Source: Evtepia gabavorous
GTDB taxonomy: Bacteria > Bacillota > Clostridia > Oscillospirales > Oscillospiraceae
NCBI RefSeq assembly: GCF_003425665.1
Contig: NZ_QQRQ01000001.1
Span: 280,081-344,080, forward strand
Reading direction: 5' to 3'
DNA length: 64,000 bases
The stretch's first letter is position 1. Each line of letters starts with the position of its first letter. Position numbers and translations under genes: made by a program. The notes beneath the pieces are model-generated. The model worked only from the letters and a program-made list of their open reading frames with translations, was not told where the DNA came from and searched no databases. Shown here piece after piece: positions 44,656-53,320 of the stretch.

Positions 44656-45027
44656 TCAAGCTTCCGGTTTTTCGAAGGTCACGCCGCCCACACGGACATT
44701 GACAGCAGCCACCTTGAGCCCGCTGGTGTCTTCCACGCTGGTGACAATGGCCTCCTGTACCTTTCTGGCCACCTCCGGAATGGTTCCACCATAGCGGATT
44801 TGAATGGATACATTGATGGTAATATTATCAGACTCCCAAAGAATCGTAATTCCTTTGGAGAGCTTTTTCCGGCCAAGGAGCTGTTCACTCATCGTCCCGC
44901 CGGCAAGACCTGTCACCCCTTCCACCTCCAGGGCGGCGGCGCCAGCAATCATTTCCAGGACCTCTTCGGAGATATAGACGTCCCCGTACGGCTCACTGCG
45001 GGAGTAGTATTCTCTGCTTTCACTCAT
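44656..45027 (-). CDS. Asp23/Gls24 family envelope stress protein
   Basis: A 123-residue Asp23/Gls24 (YqhY/YloU-like) protein: GDVYISEEVLEMIAGAAALE, EGVTGLAGG, and INVSIQIRYGGTIPEVARKV. YqhY in Bacillus lies beside accB/accC and nusB and affects lipid synthesis; here also nusB is next. ATG 45027 follows GGAGGAGAACAATA, and the 40 upstream codons are not part of the family. It has its own promoter at 45119-45147. Confidence 0.92.
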   Translation of the reverse strand: MSESREYYSRSEPYGDVYISEEVLEMIAGAAALEVEGVTGLAGGTMSEQLLGRKKLSKGITILWESDNITINVSIQIRYGGTIPEVARKVQEAIVTSVEDTSGLKVAAVNVRVGGVTFEKPEA

Positions 45028-45118
45028 TATTGTTCTCCTCCGTTGTGGAAAAGGATTGGATCGGAAGACCCTATTTTGCGGTGCCAAGAATGGCAGGATA
45101 GCATCTACTGTAAGGTAC

Positions 45119-45147
45119 AGTATATCATATCCCTGGACGGGGAGCAA
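45119..45147 (-). promoter_or_regulatory. promoter of the Asp23-nusB gene run
   Basis: TTGCTC (45142-45147), a 17-base spacer and TATACT (45119-45124) on the minus strand, about 85 bases before the Asp23 start. Confidence 0.6.
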
Positions 45148-45173
45148 GTCCCTCTTTCCGATCCATGGAAAAA

Positions 45174-46013
45174 TCAGGCCTGATGCTTCTGGGCGGCCAG
45201 CAGGGTATTTTTCATCAGCATCGCCCGGGTCATGGGGCCCACGCCGCCGGGGACAGGGGTAATGGCGGACACAATTTCTTTCACGGCAGGATAGTCCACA
45301 TCCCCGCAGAGTTTTCCTGCCTGGTTGCGGTTCATTGCCACATCAATGACCACTGCGCCGGGCTTAACCATATCCGCAGTGACCACGTTGACCTTGCCCA
45401 CTGCAGCCACCAGAATATCAGCGGTGCGGCAGATCTCCGCCAGATTCTGGGTACGGGAGTGGCAAATGGTCACTGTGCCATGTTTTTGCAGCAGCAGCAG
45501 TGCCATGGGTTTTCCTACAATGTTGGACCGGCCGATGACCACACACTGTTTCCCCTTTGGATCAATATGGTATGCCTTTAGAATCTCCATAATGCCATAG
45601 GGGGTACAGGGCAAAAATCCTTCCTTCCCCACCAGCAAAGCACCCATATTCATCGGATGAAAGCCATCCACGTCTTTCTCTGGAGAGATGGCCATGAGAA
45701 CTGCCTCTTCGTCAATTCCCTGGGGCAGCGGAAGCTGGCAGAGGATACCGTCGATTTCCTGCCGCTGGTTCAGCTGCTCAATGAGTGCAATGAGCTCCCC
45801 TTGCGTTGTCTCCTCAGGCAGTGCGTATTCCTCGCTGAAAAAGCCGCATTCCTCGCAGTCTTTTCGTTTGCTGTTTACATATACACGGCTGGCGGGGTTG
45901 TTGCCCACAATAATCACCGCCAGGCCAGGTCTTCTGGCCAGGGTTTCCGCTGCTTTTTTGACTTCCTGCTTGCACTGCTCCGCCAGTGCCTTTCCATCCA
46001 GAATCGTTGCCAT
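45174..46013 (-). CDS. folD: bifunctional methylene-THF dehydrogenase/cyclohydrolase FolD
   Basis: FolD interconverts methylene-, methenyl- and 10-formyl-tetrahydrofolate. The 279-residue chain has the catalytic lysine segment SRVYVNSKRKDCEECGF, the loop ILCQLPLPQGIDE, the Rossmann VVIGRSNIVGKPMALLL and the end GGVGPMTRAMLMKNT. It starts three bases after the lgt stop, so the two are co-transcribed. Confidence 0.96.
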   Translation of the reverse strand: MATILDGKALAEQCKQEVKKAAETLARRPGLAVIIVGNNPASRVYVNSKRKDCEECGFFSEEYALPEETTQGELIALIEQLNQRQEIDGILCQLPLPQGIDEEAVLMAISPEKDVDGFHPMNMGALLVGKEGFLPCTPYGIMEILKAYHIDPKGKQCVVIGRSNIVGKPMALLLLQKHGTVTICHSRTQNLAEICRTADILVAAVGKVNVVTADMVKPGAVVIDVAMNRNQAGKLCGDVDYPAVKEIVSAITPVPGGVGPMTRAMLMKNTLLAAQKHQA

Positions 46014-46016
46014 TCG

Positions 46017-46886
46017 TCAGTTCTCCTCTCCAGTGTGTTCCATACGTTTTTTTCGGTTGACATAAAGTGCTTCCGGACTTGGGTGGGTCCGCATTTTACA
46101 GAGCAGCAGGACAACAGCAACCACACAGCTCAAGAGGGCCACCATTTGAGAGGTTCGTATTCCGGTTGAGAAAAAATACAAACTGTCGGTACGAAGCCCC
46201 TCAATCCATCCGCGTCCCAGGCCGTACCAGGCTACATAGAGCAAAAAGTACATGCCGTCGAAGGTCCGAATCCCTTTCCGCAGCAGCCAAACCAACAGGC
46301 AGAAGCCCACCAGGTTCCACAGGGACTCATATAGAAATGTGGGATGGACCTCCATATATTCTCCTCCCACCTCAATTCCCATGCGCCAAGGCAGGTCCGT
46401 TGGGCCGCCATAAGCCTCTACGTTCATAAAGTTTCCCCAGCGTCCGGCAATTTGCCCGATCAAAAGGCCAAAGGCACAGACGTCTGCCAAGGCCGGAAAG
46501 GGAATCTTTTTATACCGTGCCACCAACCAGGCAATGAAGACCCCGGCAATAATCCCCCCATAGATCGCCAAACCACCGTTACGGGTGGACAGACAAGCCG
46601 CAAGGCTCCAACTGCCATCGGGGTTGCGATAGAGGTCCGGATTGAAAAAGATGTAATAGAGCCGCGCCCCGATGATTCCACCGGGAGCGGCAAAGATAAT
46701 CATGTCCAGAATGTCATCGGGTTTAAGACCAAACTTTTTAGCCTGGGCACAGCAAAAGGCGACCCCGAAGAAAAAACCCAGCGCAATGATAATGCCGTAC
46801 CAATAGACGTGAAAGGTTCCAATGGAGAAGGCGACCCGGTTGAGATGAAGGGTTAAACCCAGTCCCGGAAAGGTCACGGTACTCAT
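46017..46886 (-). CDS. lgt: prolipoprotein diacylglyceryl transferase
   Basis: Lgt adds diacylglycerol to the lipobox cysteine of lipoproteins; several likely substrates are coded in this window. It is a 289-residue membrane protein with seven predicted helices. It has the conserved GGLAIYGGIIAGV, the Lgt signature GQIAGRWGNFMNVEAYGGPT, and a late GLGRGWIEGLRTDSLY. It overlaps the M16 peptidase gene by four bases. Confidence 0.96.
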   Translation of the reverse strand: MSTVTFPGLGLTLHLNRVAFSIGTFHVYWYGIIIALGFFFGVAFCCAQAKKFGLKPDDILDMIIFAAPGGIIGARLYYIFFNPDLYRNPDGSWSLAACLSTRNGGLAIYGGIIAGVFIAWLVARYKKIPFPALADVCAFGLLIGQIAGRWGNFMNVEAYGGPTDLPWRMGIEVGGEYMEVHPTFLYESLWNLVGFCLLVWLLRKGIRTFDGMYFLLYVAWYGLGRGWIEGLRTDSLYFFSTGIRTSQMVALLSCVVAVVLLLCKMRTHPSPEALYVNRKKRMEHTGEEN

Positions 46887-48166
46887 TTTCCTGCCTCCTC
46901 AGGCCAGATAACAATCAGGGACGTTTGCTCTGGTTTGATCCAAACCCGGAGAAATTCCTCTACATCCTGGCGTGTCAAAGCATCATAGATCTCTGGAAAT
47001 GTCCAGGGGTTCTGTTCAGCAAAATACCCCTGCGCCTGCTCTACGCAGAGCGTTTCAAAGGAATTCAGCCCCCGGACGTAGGCGCCATAGGCAGCCTTTT
47101 TCAGCCGTTGGAAAAAGGCCTCTTCCATCCCCTCCTCTGCGATCCGCTTTCCTTCCTGCAGGATGGCATCCCGTACGCCTTCCGGGTCTTTGGTCTCACC
47201 TCCCGCCACCAAAAAGGCACAGCCTGGATAGTCCATATAGCCCAAGTAAAAACTGCTGTTGATAAGGCCTTTTTCATACAGTCGGTTGTACAAGGGACTG
47301 GAATTTCCCGCCAATGCTTCACAGGCCAGTTCTCCCAAGAGGCGCTGCCGGAGTTGGGCCGCACCTCCTTCCGCAGGCTGCCCTTTGATTCCCAGCTGGA
47401 GCAAGGGAGCGGACACCGCCATGGTCCGGCTGTTCTCACGGGCAAAAACCTGACGGGGTTCCTTCTCCCCACAGTCTCTGGGAATGGGAGGCTTGGCCTG
47501 GCTGGGTAAGATCTCTCGGGCCATGTCACAGACTTTTTGCGGCTCTACATTCCCTGCCACACAAAGGACCATGTTGGAGGGGGTATAAAATGCCTCATGG
47601 CACTGATATAAGGTCTCTGCGGTAATCTCAGCGATGGATTCCACGGAACCAGCCACAGAATTTCGCACCGGGTGATACTGGTACAGAGCTTCCAGCAGCA
47701 AATGATAGGCCTGCCACCCAGGCTGATCCTCAATCATGCGGATTTCCTGCCCAATGATCCCTTGCTCTTTGTCCACACTTTCCTTGGTAAAATAGGGAAC
47801 CGAAACAAACTCCAACAAGGTCCGCAGATTGTCCCAAAACTGATCCGCGCACTCAAAGTGATATCCGGTGATCGCCGTACTGGTAAAAGCATTGGGAGAG
47901 GCTCCCGTGGAGGAGAGTGTTTGCAGTGCGTTCCCTCCATCCGGCGTGTCAAACATCTTGTGCTCCAGATAATGTGCAATTCCCATTGGCGTGTCCAGCC
48001 ATTGCCCATTTTTCTGAAACCGGGTATCCATCCCGCCGTACCGGGTGGCAAAGAACGCATAGTACTTTCCAAACTCCGGCTTAGGAAACACAAAAACCCG
48101 CAGCCCATTTTCCAGCGTCTCCTCGAAAACGGTCTCTCCGATTCGCGCATAGTCTCGTTTGACCAT
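46883..48166 (-). CDS. M16 zinc peptidase, catalytic type (YmfH-like)
   Basis: A 427-residue insulinase-family protein. It has the inverted zinc motif HYLEHKMF (HxxEH) about 75 residues in, and the distal glutamate region VDKEQGIIGQEIRM, so it should be catalytically competent. It resembles YmfH of Bacillus. ATG 48166 has GGAGGG nine bases upstream; the longer frame to 48319 lies inside the neighbour. It pairs with the adjacent M16 gene that lacks the zinc motif. Such pairs act on small peptides, in some species in the maturation of secreted signals. Confidence 0.9.
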   Translation of the reverse strand: MVKRDYARIGETVFEETLENGLRVFVFPKPEFGKYYAFFATRYGGMDTRFQKNGQWLDTPMGIAHYLEHKMFDTPDGGNALQTLSSTGASPNAFTSTAITGYHFECADQFWDNLRTLLEFVSVPYFTKESVDKEQGIIGQEIRMIEDQPGWQAYHLLLEALYQYHPVRNSVAGSVESIAEITAETLYQCHEAFYTPSNMVLCVAGNVEPQKVCDMAREILPSQAKPPIPRDCGEKEPRQVFARENSRTMAVSAPLLQLGIKGQPAEGGAAQLRQRLLGELACEALAGNSSPLYNRLYEKGLINSSFYLGYMDYPGCAFLVAGGETKDPEGVRDAILQEGKRIAEEGMEEAFFQRLKKAAYGAYVRGLNSFETLCVEQAQGYFAEQNPWTFPEIYDALTRQDVEEFLRVWIKPEQTSLIVIWPEEAGK

Positions 48167-48171
48167 CACAA

Positions 48172-49455
48172 TCAGCCCTCCTTTCCCCGCAGGGTATAGA
48201 CGCTGTCCAACTGGACGCGCTGTGCCACCTGCACCACGTCTTCCCGTGAAACGGCCTTGACTGCCTCTGCCAGCTCTTCTGGCGCGAACCGCGTGCCGGA
48301 GACCGCGCGGTTCAGCCAATATTCCTCCAAGCGCCCCTGGGCATCCAAGGTAGTGCGCAGACTTCCCACCACAGACCGGCGGGCGGCCTCCAGCTCATCC
48401 GGAGAGATTTCTCCCTTCTGGCATGCTGACAGCTGCGCTAAAATTTCCTCCGCCGCTTTTTGGAAATTGGAAAATTCCACCCCAGAATATACCTGGAGCA
48501 GTCCCTTGTTCTGTGCCAAGGAACTATTGGCAAAATAACACAGGGAGAGCTTCTCACGGACATGGAGGAAAAGCTTGGAGTTCGTCGTCCCCCCGAAAAT
48601 GGCGTTGAACAGCAATCCTTTGGCAACTGTGGAGACGTCCTGAAACCCTCCGCCTGTCCGAAATCCCAGGATCAGCTTTCCTTGGTTGACATCCAGGTTA
48701 TCGTGGAAGCGGCGGACGGGGCCCTCCGGTTCCATTTGGACTTTTGTCTTGGGGACAGCATGACGCTGTGTGTTGGGAAGGCCGGCAAACGCCTTCCGAA
48801 AGGCCCGTTCCACACGGTCAGCGTCTGCCGAACCGCAGTAATAGAAACAAACGGGAGCGGTTTCCAGTATCTCACGATACCGGTCATAGAGGGCTTCCCC
48901 TGTAATGGCCTGGACTTGTGCCTCTGTTCCCAGCTTGTCTAAACCATACGCTTCCCCTTGGCACATTTGCGTGCGCAGGCGCGAGAGCGCATATTGAAGT
49001 TTATCATTGACCTGGCTGCGGATCTTTTGGAGCAAATTTTCCTTCTCACTCTCCACATAAGCCGGCAGGAATCCCTCCTTCCCTCCGGCGGGCGCCAAAA
49101 CCAGTTCTCCAAGCAGCGCGGTGGCCTCCTCCAAGATGTGGGTCTTTTGAGGGACAAAGGCATCGTCTAAAAAACTCCCCCAAAAGCCGATGCACTGCAC
49201 TTCTCCCTTTTTGCGGAGAATGGGCTCGATTCCCCCGCCGTAGAGATCATCCAGGGCAGCGGACAGCGATTCCATGTCCGGGTGACGCTGGGTTCCCCGG
49301 CGCAGGACTTTCGGTAGCAGGGCATTGAGGGAGGCGTGGTCTGCAGTCAATGGTTCCAGAAAGGTAACCGACAGCATAGATGTTTTGAACTTTTTAGTCT
49401 GCACCGCCCGGAGAATCACCCCGGGGGCCAAGACAGATTCCGTCATTGGGAGCAT
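48172..49455 (-). CDS. M16 peptidase homologue lacking the zinc motif (YmfF-like)
   Basis: A 427-residue M16-family chain of the YmfF type. HxxEH is not present; the matching region reads LLPKVLRRGTQRHPDMESLSA, so it is probably the non-catalytic partner of the next gene. The C-terminal domain has the M16 substrate-binding strand and GGTTNSKLFLHVREKLSLCY with R/Y residues used for peptide binding. ATG 49458 and 49455 are both behind AAGGAGGGCAAG; the second has the better spacing. It starts the M16-M16-lgt-folD run. Confidence 0.87.
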   Translation of the reverse strand: MLPMTESVLAPGVILRAVQTKKFKTSMLSVTFLEPLTADHASLNALLPKVLRRGTQRHPDMESLSAALDDLYGGGIEPILRKKGEVQCIGFWGSFLDDAFVPQKTHILEEATALLGELVLAPAGGKEGFLPAYVESEKENLLQKIRSQVNDKLQYALSRLRTQMCQGEAYGLDKLGTEAQVQAITGEALYDRYREILETAPVCFYYCGSADADRVERAFRKAFAGLPNTQRHAVPKTKVQMEPEGPVRRFHDNLDVNQGKLILGFRTGGGFQDVSTVAKGLLFNAIFGGTTNSKLFLHVREKLSLCYFANSSLAQNKGLLQVYSGVEFSNFQKAAEEILAQLSACQKGEISPDELEAARRSVVGSLRTTLDAQGRLEEYWLNRAVSGTRFAPEELAEAVKAVSREDVVQVAQRVQLDSVYTLRGKEG

Positions 49456-49578
49456 CATCTTGCCCTCCTTTGTGCTGGTAGTTAAAGATATTCTACCATA
49501 ATTTATGAGAAAGTAAAGGACTGCCAAAGCTTCTAAGAAAATCCTGTCCAGATAAACCGGATTTCATACAAATTTCTC

Positions 49579-49607
49579 TTGACAAAACCTGTCATCTGCG
49601 GTAGGAT
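49579..49607 (+). promoter_or_regulatory. promoter of the ylxM-ffh operon
   Basis: TTGACA (49579-49584), a 17-base spacer and TAGGAT (49602-49607), about 55 bases before ylxM. Confidence 0.75.
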
Positions 49608-49660
49608 AATTCCTGTTGTAAAGGAAATCAGCTTTACATGTTCTGGAAGGGAGGAGCCCC

Positions 49661-50029
49661 ATGAAAAATCAAGCCTATCGGATGGCCATGCTCTATGACT
49701 TTTATGGGGATCTTCTCACGCCGCGGCAAAAAGAGTTCTATGATCTGTACTATAACGATGATCTTTCCCTGGCGGAAATCGCGGAGAACTATGACATCAC
49801 CCGGCAAGGGGTGCGGGATATTATTGTTCGGGCGGAGAAAACCCTGGAAGACATCGAGGAAAAAACCGGCCTGATCCAGCGTTACCACCGGACACGGGCC
49901 ACCACTGCCGCGCTCCGCAGCCTGTGCAGTCAGCTTCAAGCCCTGAATCAGGCCAGATTTATGGACCGGGAGCTGGATGACTTGGGCAGACAGCTCAGCG
50001 ACGCCATTGACGATTTGGAGAGGGAGTGA
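49661..50029 (+). CDS. ylxM: YlxM/UPF0122 helix-turn-helix protein
   Basis: A 122-residue DNA-binding-like protein of UPF0122, which lies before ffh in most Firmicutes. The sigma-4-like helix-turn-helix is LTPRQKEFYDLYYNDDLSLA then EIAENYDITRQGVRDIIVRA. In Streptococcus the YlxM protein modulates the SRP GTPase, so it may act on the downstream gene product. The stop is six bases before ffh. Confidence 0.93.
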   Translation: MKNQAYRMAMLYDFYGDLLTPRQKEFYDLYYNDDLSLAEIAENYDITRQGVRDIIVRAEKTLEDIEEKTGLIQRYHRTRATTAALRSLCSQLQALNQARFMDRELDDLGRQLSDAIDDLERE

Positions 50030-50035
50030 GGTTCC

Positions 50036-51394
50036 ATGGCATTTGAAGGTTTGACTGAAAAACTCTCCTCCGCATTTAAAAAACTGCGGAACAAAGGCCG
50101 TCTGACAGAATCAGACGTCAAGGAAGCCATGCGGGAAATCCGTCTGGCTCTGTTAGAAGCCGATGTAAGCTACAAGGTTGTCAAAGATTTTATCAAAGCA
50201 GTGACGGAAAAAGCGGTGGGCACAGAGGTGCTGGAAAGCCTAACCCCTGCGCAAGCCATTGTGAAAATTGTCAATCAGGAGTTGGTTTCCCTTATGGGAG
50301 GCGGCAGTGCAAAAATTACCATTGCCTCCCAGCCACCAACTGTGGTGATGATGGTGGGTCTGCAGGGCGCTGGTAAGACCACCAACGCCGCAAAGCTGGC
50401 CGGCCTGATGCGGAAGCAGAATGGGAAACGCCCTCTTTTAGCTGCCTGTGATATCTATCGTCCCGCCGCGATCCAGCAGCTGGAGGTGGTAGGAAAGCAA
50501 CTGGACATTCCAGTATTTCAAATGGGGCAGGAAAATCCCGTTACCATTGCGGAGGCTGCCATTGCCCATGCGAAAAAGCACGGAAACGATATGGTGTTTC
50601 TGGATACTGCCGGTCGGCTGCATGTGGACGAAGCCCTGATGGAGGAACTGCAAGCGATCAAGCAGGCCGTGCAGCCCAGTGAGATCCTGCTGGTGGTTGA
50701 CGCGATGATCGGTCAGGATGCCGTCAATGCGGCTAAGGCCTTTGACGACGCATTGGACATTGATGGTGTGGTTCTCACCAAATTAGACGGCGATGCCCGT
50801 GGCGGCGCCGCCCTGTCCATTAAGGCGGTGACCGGCAAGCCCATTAAGTTTGTGGGCATGGGGGAAAAGCTGGATAATATCGAGGTGTTCCACCCAGACC
50901 GGATGGCCTCTCGAATCCTGGGTATGGGCGATGTGCTGACGCTGATTGAAAAAGCAGAGCAGCAGTTTGACATGCAGAAGGCCCAGGAACTGGCAGAGAA
51001 GCTGAAGAAAAACCGCTTTACCCTGCAGGACTATTACGATCAGTTGGTCCAGGTTAAGGGAATGGGTTCGATGGATGAACTGCTGGGCATGATGCCTGGC
51101 CTCAATGCCAAGGCTCTGGAGGGAGCCACCATCAACGAAAAGGCGCTTTCCCGGACAGAGGCTATTATTCTCTCTATGACACCACAGGAGCGGGAAAATC
51201 CCGCCATTTTGAACAGCAGCCGGAAAAAGCGGATTGCCGCCGGCTGTGGTTTGCAGGTGGTGGATGTGAACCGTCTGCTGAAAGAATTTGGCATGATGCA
51301 GCAGATGACCAAACAAATGACCAAGCTCTCCGGCAAGCGCCGGAAAGGAAAATTTGGGAAATTTCCTGGCGGGCTTCCCGGTCTCCCCTTTTAG
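50036..51394 (+). CDS. ffh: signal recognition particle protein Ffh
   Basis: Ffh (SRP54), the GTPase that binds signal sequences with the 4.5S/6S RNA. The 452-residue protein has the N domain, G-domain motifs GLQGAGKTTNAAKLAG, DTAGRLHVD and TKLDGDARGGAAL, then a Met-rich M domain with MMQQMTKQMTKLSGKRRKGK. The SRP RNA gene is not in the window. Confidence 0.97.
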   Translation: MAFEGLTEKLSSAFKKLRNKGRLTESDVKEAMREIRLALLEADVSYKVVKDFIKAVTEKAVGTEVLESLTPAQAIVKIVNQELVSLMGGGSAKITIASQPPTVVMMVGLQGAGKTTNAAKLAGLMRKQNGKRPLLAACDIYRPAAIQQLEVVGKQLDIPVFQMGQENPVTIAEAAIAHAKKHGNDMVFLDTAGRLHVDEALMEELQAIKQAVQPSEILLVVDAMIGQDAVNAAKAFDDALDIDGVVLTKLDGDARGGAALSIKAVTGKPIKFVGMGEKLDNIEVFHPDRMASRILGMGDVLTLIEKAEQQFDMQKAQELAEKLKKNRFTLQDYYDQLVQVKGMGSMDELLGMMPGLNAKALEGATINEKALSRTEAIILSMTPQERENPAILNSSRKKRIAAGCGLQVVDVNRLLKEFGMMQQMTKQMTKLSGKRRKGKFGKFPGGLPGLPF

Positions 51395-51463
51395 GTAACT
51401 TGGTTGGTATCCGCATACGCGGTTCCATAGATAAGAACGCAATTTATTTGGAGGTGAAAGAAT

Positions 51464-51703
51464 ATGGTTAAGATTAGACTTCGCAGAATGGGCTCCAAGA
51501 AGAACCCCTTCTATCGTATTGTGGTGGCAGATTCCCGGTATCCCCGCAACGGCCGCTTTATCGAGGAGATTGGCACCTACGATCCTCTGCAGGAGCCCTC
51601 TGCCGTTAAGGTGGATGCCGAGCGTGCGCAGGCTTGGATCAAAACCGGCGCTCAGCCCACTGAGACCGTGAAGGCGCTGCTGAAAAAGGCCAACGCCATC
51701 TGA
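51464..51703 (+). CDS. rpsP: 30S ribosomal protein S16
   Basis: S16, 79 residues, starting [20 protein letters not shown], with the conserved [19 protein letters not shown] and an ending rich in lysine/alanine. It has a strong GGAGGTGAAAGAAT ribosome site. It lies after ffh and before khpA-rimM-trmD, a classic order. Confidence 0.97.
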   Translation: MVKIRLRRMGSKKNPFYRIVVADSRYPRNGRFIEEIGTYDPLQEPSAVKVDAERAQAWIKTGAQPTETVKALLKKANAI

Positions 51704-51715
51704 TTTGGAGGGCAC

Positions 51716-51946
51716 ATGAAGGACTTGCTCACTTATATCGCCCAAAATCTGGTGGAACACCCCCAGGCCGTGGACGTACAGGAGACGGAAACGGACGGTA
51801 ATGTTGTGCTTGAGCTCCGGGTCGATCCCAGCGACATGGGAAAGGTAATTGGCCGGCAGGGCCGGATTGCCAAGGAAATCCGCACGCTGATGCGCTCTGT
51901 GGCCCAGCGCCAGGGCAAAAAGGTTTCCGTCGAAATTATGGACTAA
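51716..51946 (+). CDS. khpA: KH-domain RNA-binding protein KhpA
   Basis: KhpA, 76 residues with one KH fold: VIGRQGRIAKEIRTLMRSVA contains the GxxG loop that binds RNA. With KhpB it forms a complex that affects cell division and elongation in Gram-positives. ATG 51716 follows GGAGGGCAC, 12 bases after rpsP. Confidence 0.94.
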   Translation: MKDLLTYIAQNLVEHPQAVDVQETETDGNVVLELRVDPSDMGKVIGRQGRIAKEIRTLMRSVAQRQGKKVSVEIMD

Positions 51947-51948
51947 AG

Positions 51949-51980
51949 AATGGCGGCGCTTTTTGCGTCCGCCATTTTTT
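51949..51980 (+). terminator. possible internal terminator before rimM
   Basis: AATGGCGG (51949-51956) pairs with CCGCCATT, followed by a run of Ts; an inner CGC/GCG extends it with a bulge. It may lower rimM-trmD relative to rpsP. Confidence 0.65.
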
Positions 51981-52002
51981 CATGGAAAAGGAGGGCGTTG
52001 CC

Positions 52003-52494
52003 TTGAAACACCGATATTTGGAAGCCGGTAAAATTGTCAATACCCATGGGATTGCAGGTGAAGTAAAAATTCTGCCCTGGGCAGATGACCCTGCGTTCCT
52101 GTTGGATTTCGATACCCTTTACATTGACGGCCAGCCTGTGTCTCTGCTGGGGGCCAGGGTCCATAAAAACTGTGTGCTGGCCAAGCTGGCTGGGATCCAT
52201 GACATCAATGAAGCCATGAAACTGAAGAATAAGGTGGTTTTCATCGACCGTGAGGATGCAGAATTGGAAGAGGGCGCGTTTTTTCTGGCCGACCTAATGG
52301 GGCTGGAGGTCAGAGATGCCGACAGCGGAGAGGTGTTGGGGCAGATTGCGGATATCCTCACCCCTCCTGCCAGCAATGTCTATGTGGTAACAGGGGGGAA
52401 GCAGGATCACATGATTCCCGCTGTCCCGGAGTTTATTGTCGAGACCAATATTGACGAGGGATATCTCAGGGTTCGCCTCATTGAAGGGATGTGA
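52003..52494 (+). CDS. rimM: ribosome maturation factor RimM
   Basis: RimM binds S19 and assists 30S maturation. It has 163 residues, an N-terminal barrel (YLEAGKIVNTHGIAGEVKIL) and a PRC-like C-terminal domain (PAVPEFIVETNIDEGYLRVRL). The frame is open to an ATG at 51982 inside the terminator region, but TTG 52003 is seven bases after AAAAGGAGGG and gives the normal N-terminus. Confidence 0.95.
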   Translation: MKHRYLEAGKIVNTHGIAGEVKILPWADDPAFLLDFDTLYIDGQPVSLLGARVHKNCVLAKLAGIHDINEAMKLKNKVVFIDREDAELEEGAFFLADLMGLEVRDADSGEVLGQIADILTPPASNVYVVTGGKQDHMIPAVPEFIVETNIDEGYLRVRLIEGM

Positions 52495-52499
52495 ACGGG

Positions 52500-53261
52500 A
52501 TGGATTTTCTCTATCACATTCATATTATGACGTTATTCCCCGATGTGGTTGGTGACATGCTCTGTGAATCCATCCTGGGGCGTGCCCAAGAGCGGGGCAT
52601 CATTCGTGTCGATTGCCACCAAATTCGGGACTATACCCTCAACAAGCAAAAGCAAGTGGACAACTATCCCTACGGCGGCGGCCATGGGGCAGTGATGCAG
52701 GCCGATCCTCTCTACCAGTGTTGGAATCATATCTGTCAGGAGGCAGGAGAACGGCTTCACACCATCTACCTCTCCCCTGCCGGCACGGTGTTTCAACAGG
52801 CGGATGCCAAGCGCCTTCAGCGGGATTACCAAAGCCTGATTCTCGTCTGCGGCCACTACGAAGGCATTGACGAACGGTTTATTGAGGAATGTGTGGACGA
52901 AGAAATTTCTTTGGGTGATTTTGTTTTGACCGGCGGCGAAATCCCCGCCATGGCTGTGGCTGATGCGGTCTGCCGTCTGGTGCCTGGGGTTTTATCGGAT
53001 GCCGCGTGCTTTACCGATGAGAGTCATTGGGACGGCCTATTGGAATATCCTCAGTATTCCCGCCCAGAGGTCTGGCATGACAGACGAGTTCCGCCCATCC
53101 TTCTCTCCGGTCACCATGCCAACATTGCTAAATGGCGTCGAAAACAGGCCCTGATCCGAACCCGAGACCGTCGTCCGGATCTCTATCAAAAACTGGACCT
53201 CACTTCCAAGGCAGATCAAAAGCTGCTGAAGGAAATTGCGTTGGAAGAACAAAACAGTTAA
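52500..53261 (+). CDS. trmD: tRNA (guanine-N1)-methyltransferase TrmD
   Basis: TrmD methylates G37 of tRNAs to prevent frameshifting. It is a SPOUT knot protein of about 253 residues, with NYPYGGGHGAVMQADPLYQC, the knot motif LILVCGHYEGIDERF and SLGDFVLTGGEIPAMAVADA. The start is uncertain: ATG 52500, or GTG 52491 overlapping the rimM stop. It closes the ffh-trmD operon and runs into a strong terminator. Ribosomal protein L19 (rplS), often next, is not here. Confidence 0.96.
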   Translation: MDFLYHIHIMTLFPDVVGDMLCESILGRAQERGIIRVDCHQIRDYTLNKQKQVDNYPYGGGHGAVMQADPLYQCWNHICQEAGERLHTIYLSPAGTVFQQADAKRLQRDYQSLILVCGHYEGIDERFIEECVDEEISLGDFVLTGGEIPAMAVADAVCRLVPGVLSDAACFTDESHWDGLLEYPQYSRPEVWHDRRVPPILLSGHHANIAKWRRKQALIRTRDRRPDLYQKLDLTSKADQKLLKEIALEEQNS

Positions 53262-53298
53262 AAATCACGGCTGCGTTTGATCGCAGCCGTGATTTTTT
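53261..53298. terminator. strong two-way terminator
   Basis: AAAATCACGGCTGCG (53261-53275) pairs exactly with 53282-53296 and has A and T tracts on both sides, separating trmD from the convergent hydrogenase operon. Confidence 0.92.
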
Positions 53299-53320
53299 CG
53301 TGTCTGAAACGCCTCAGATC

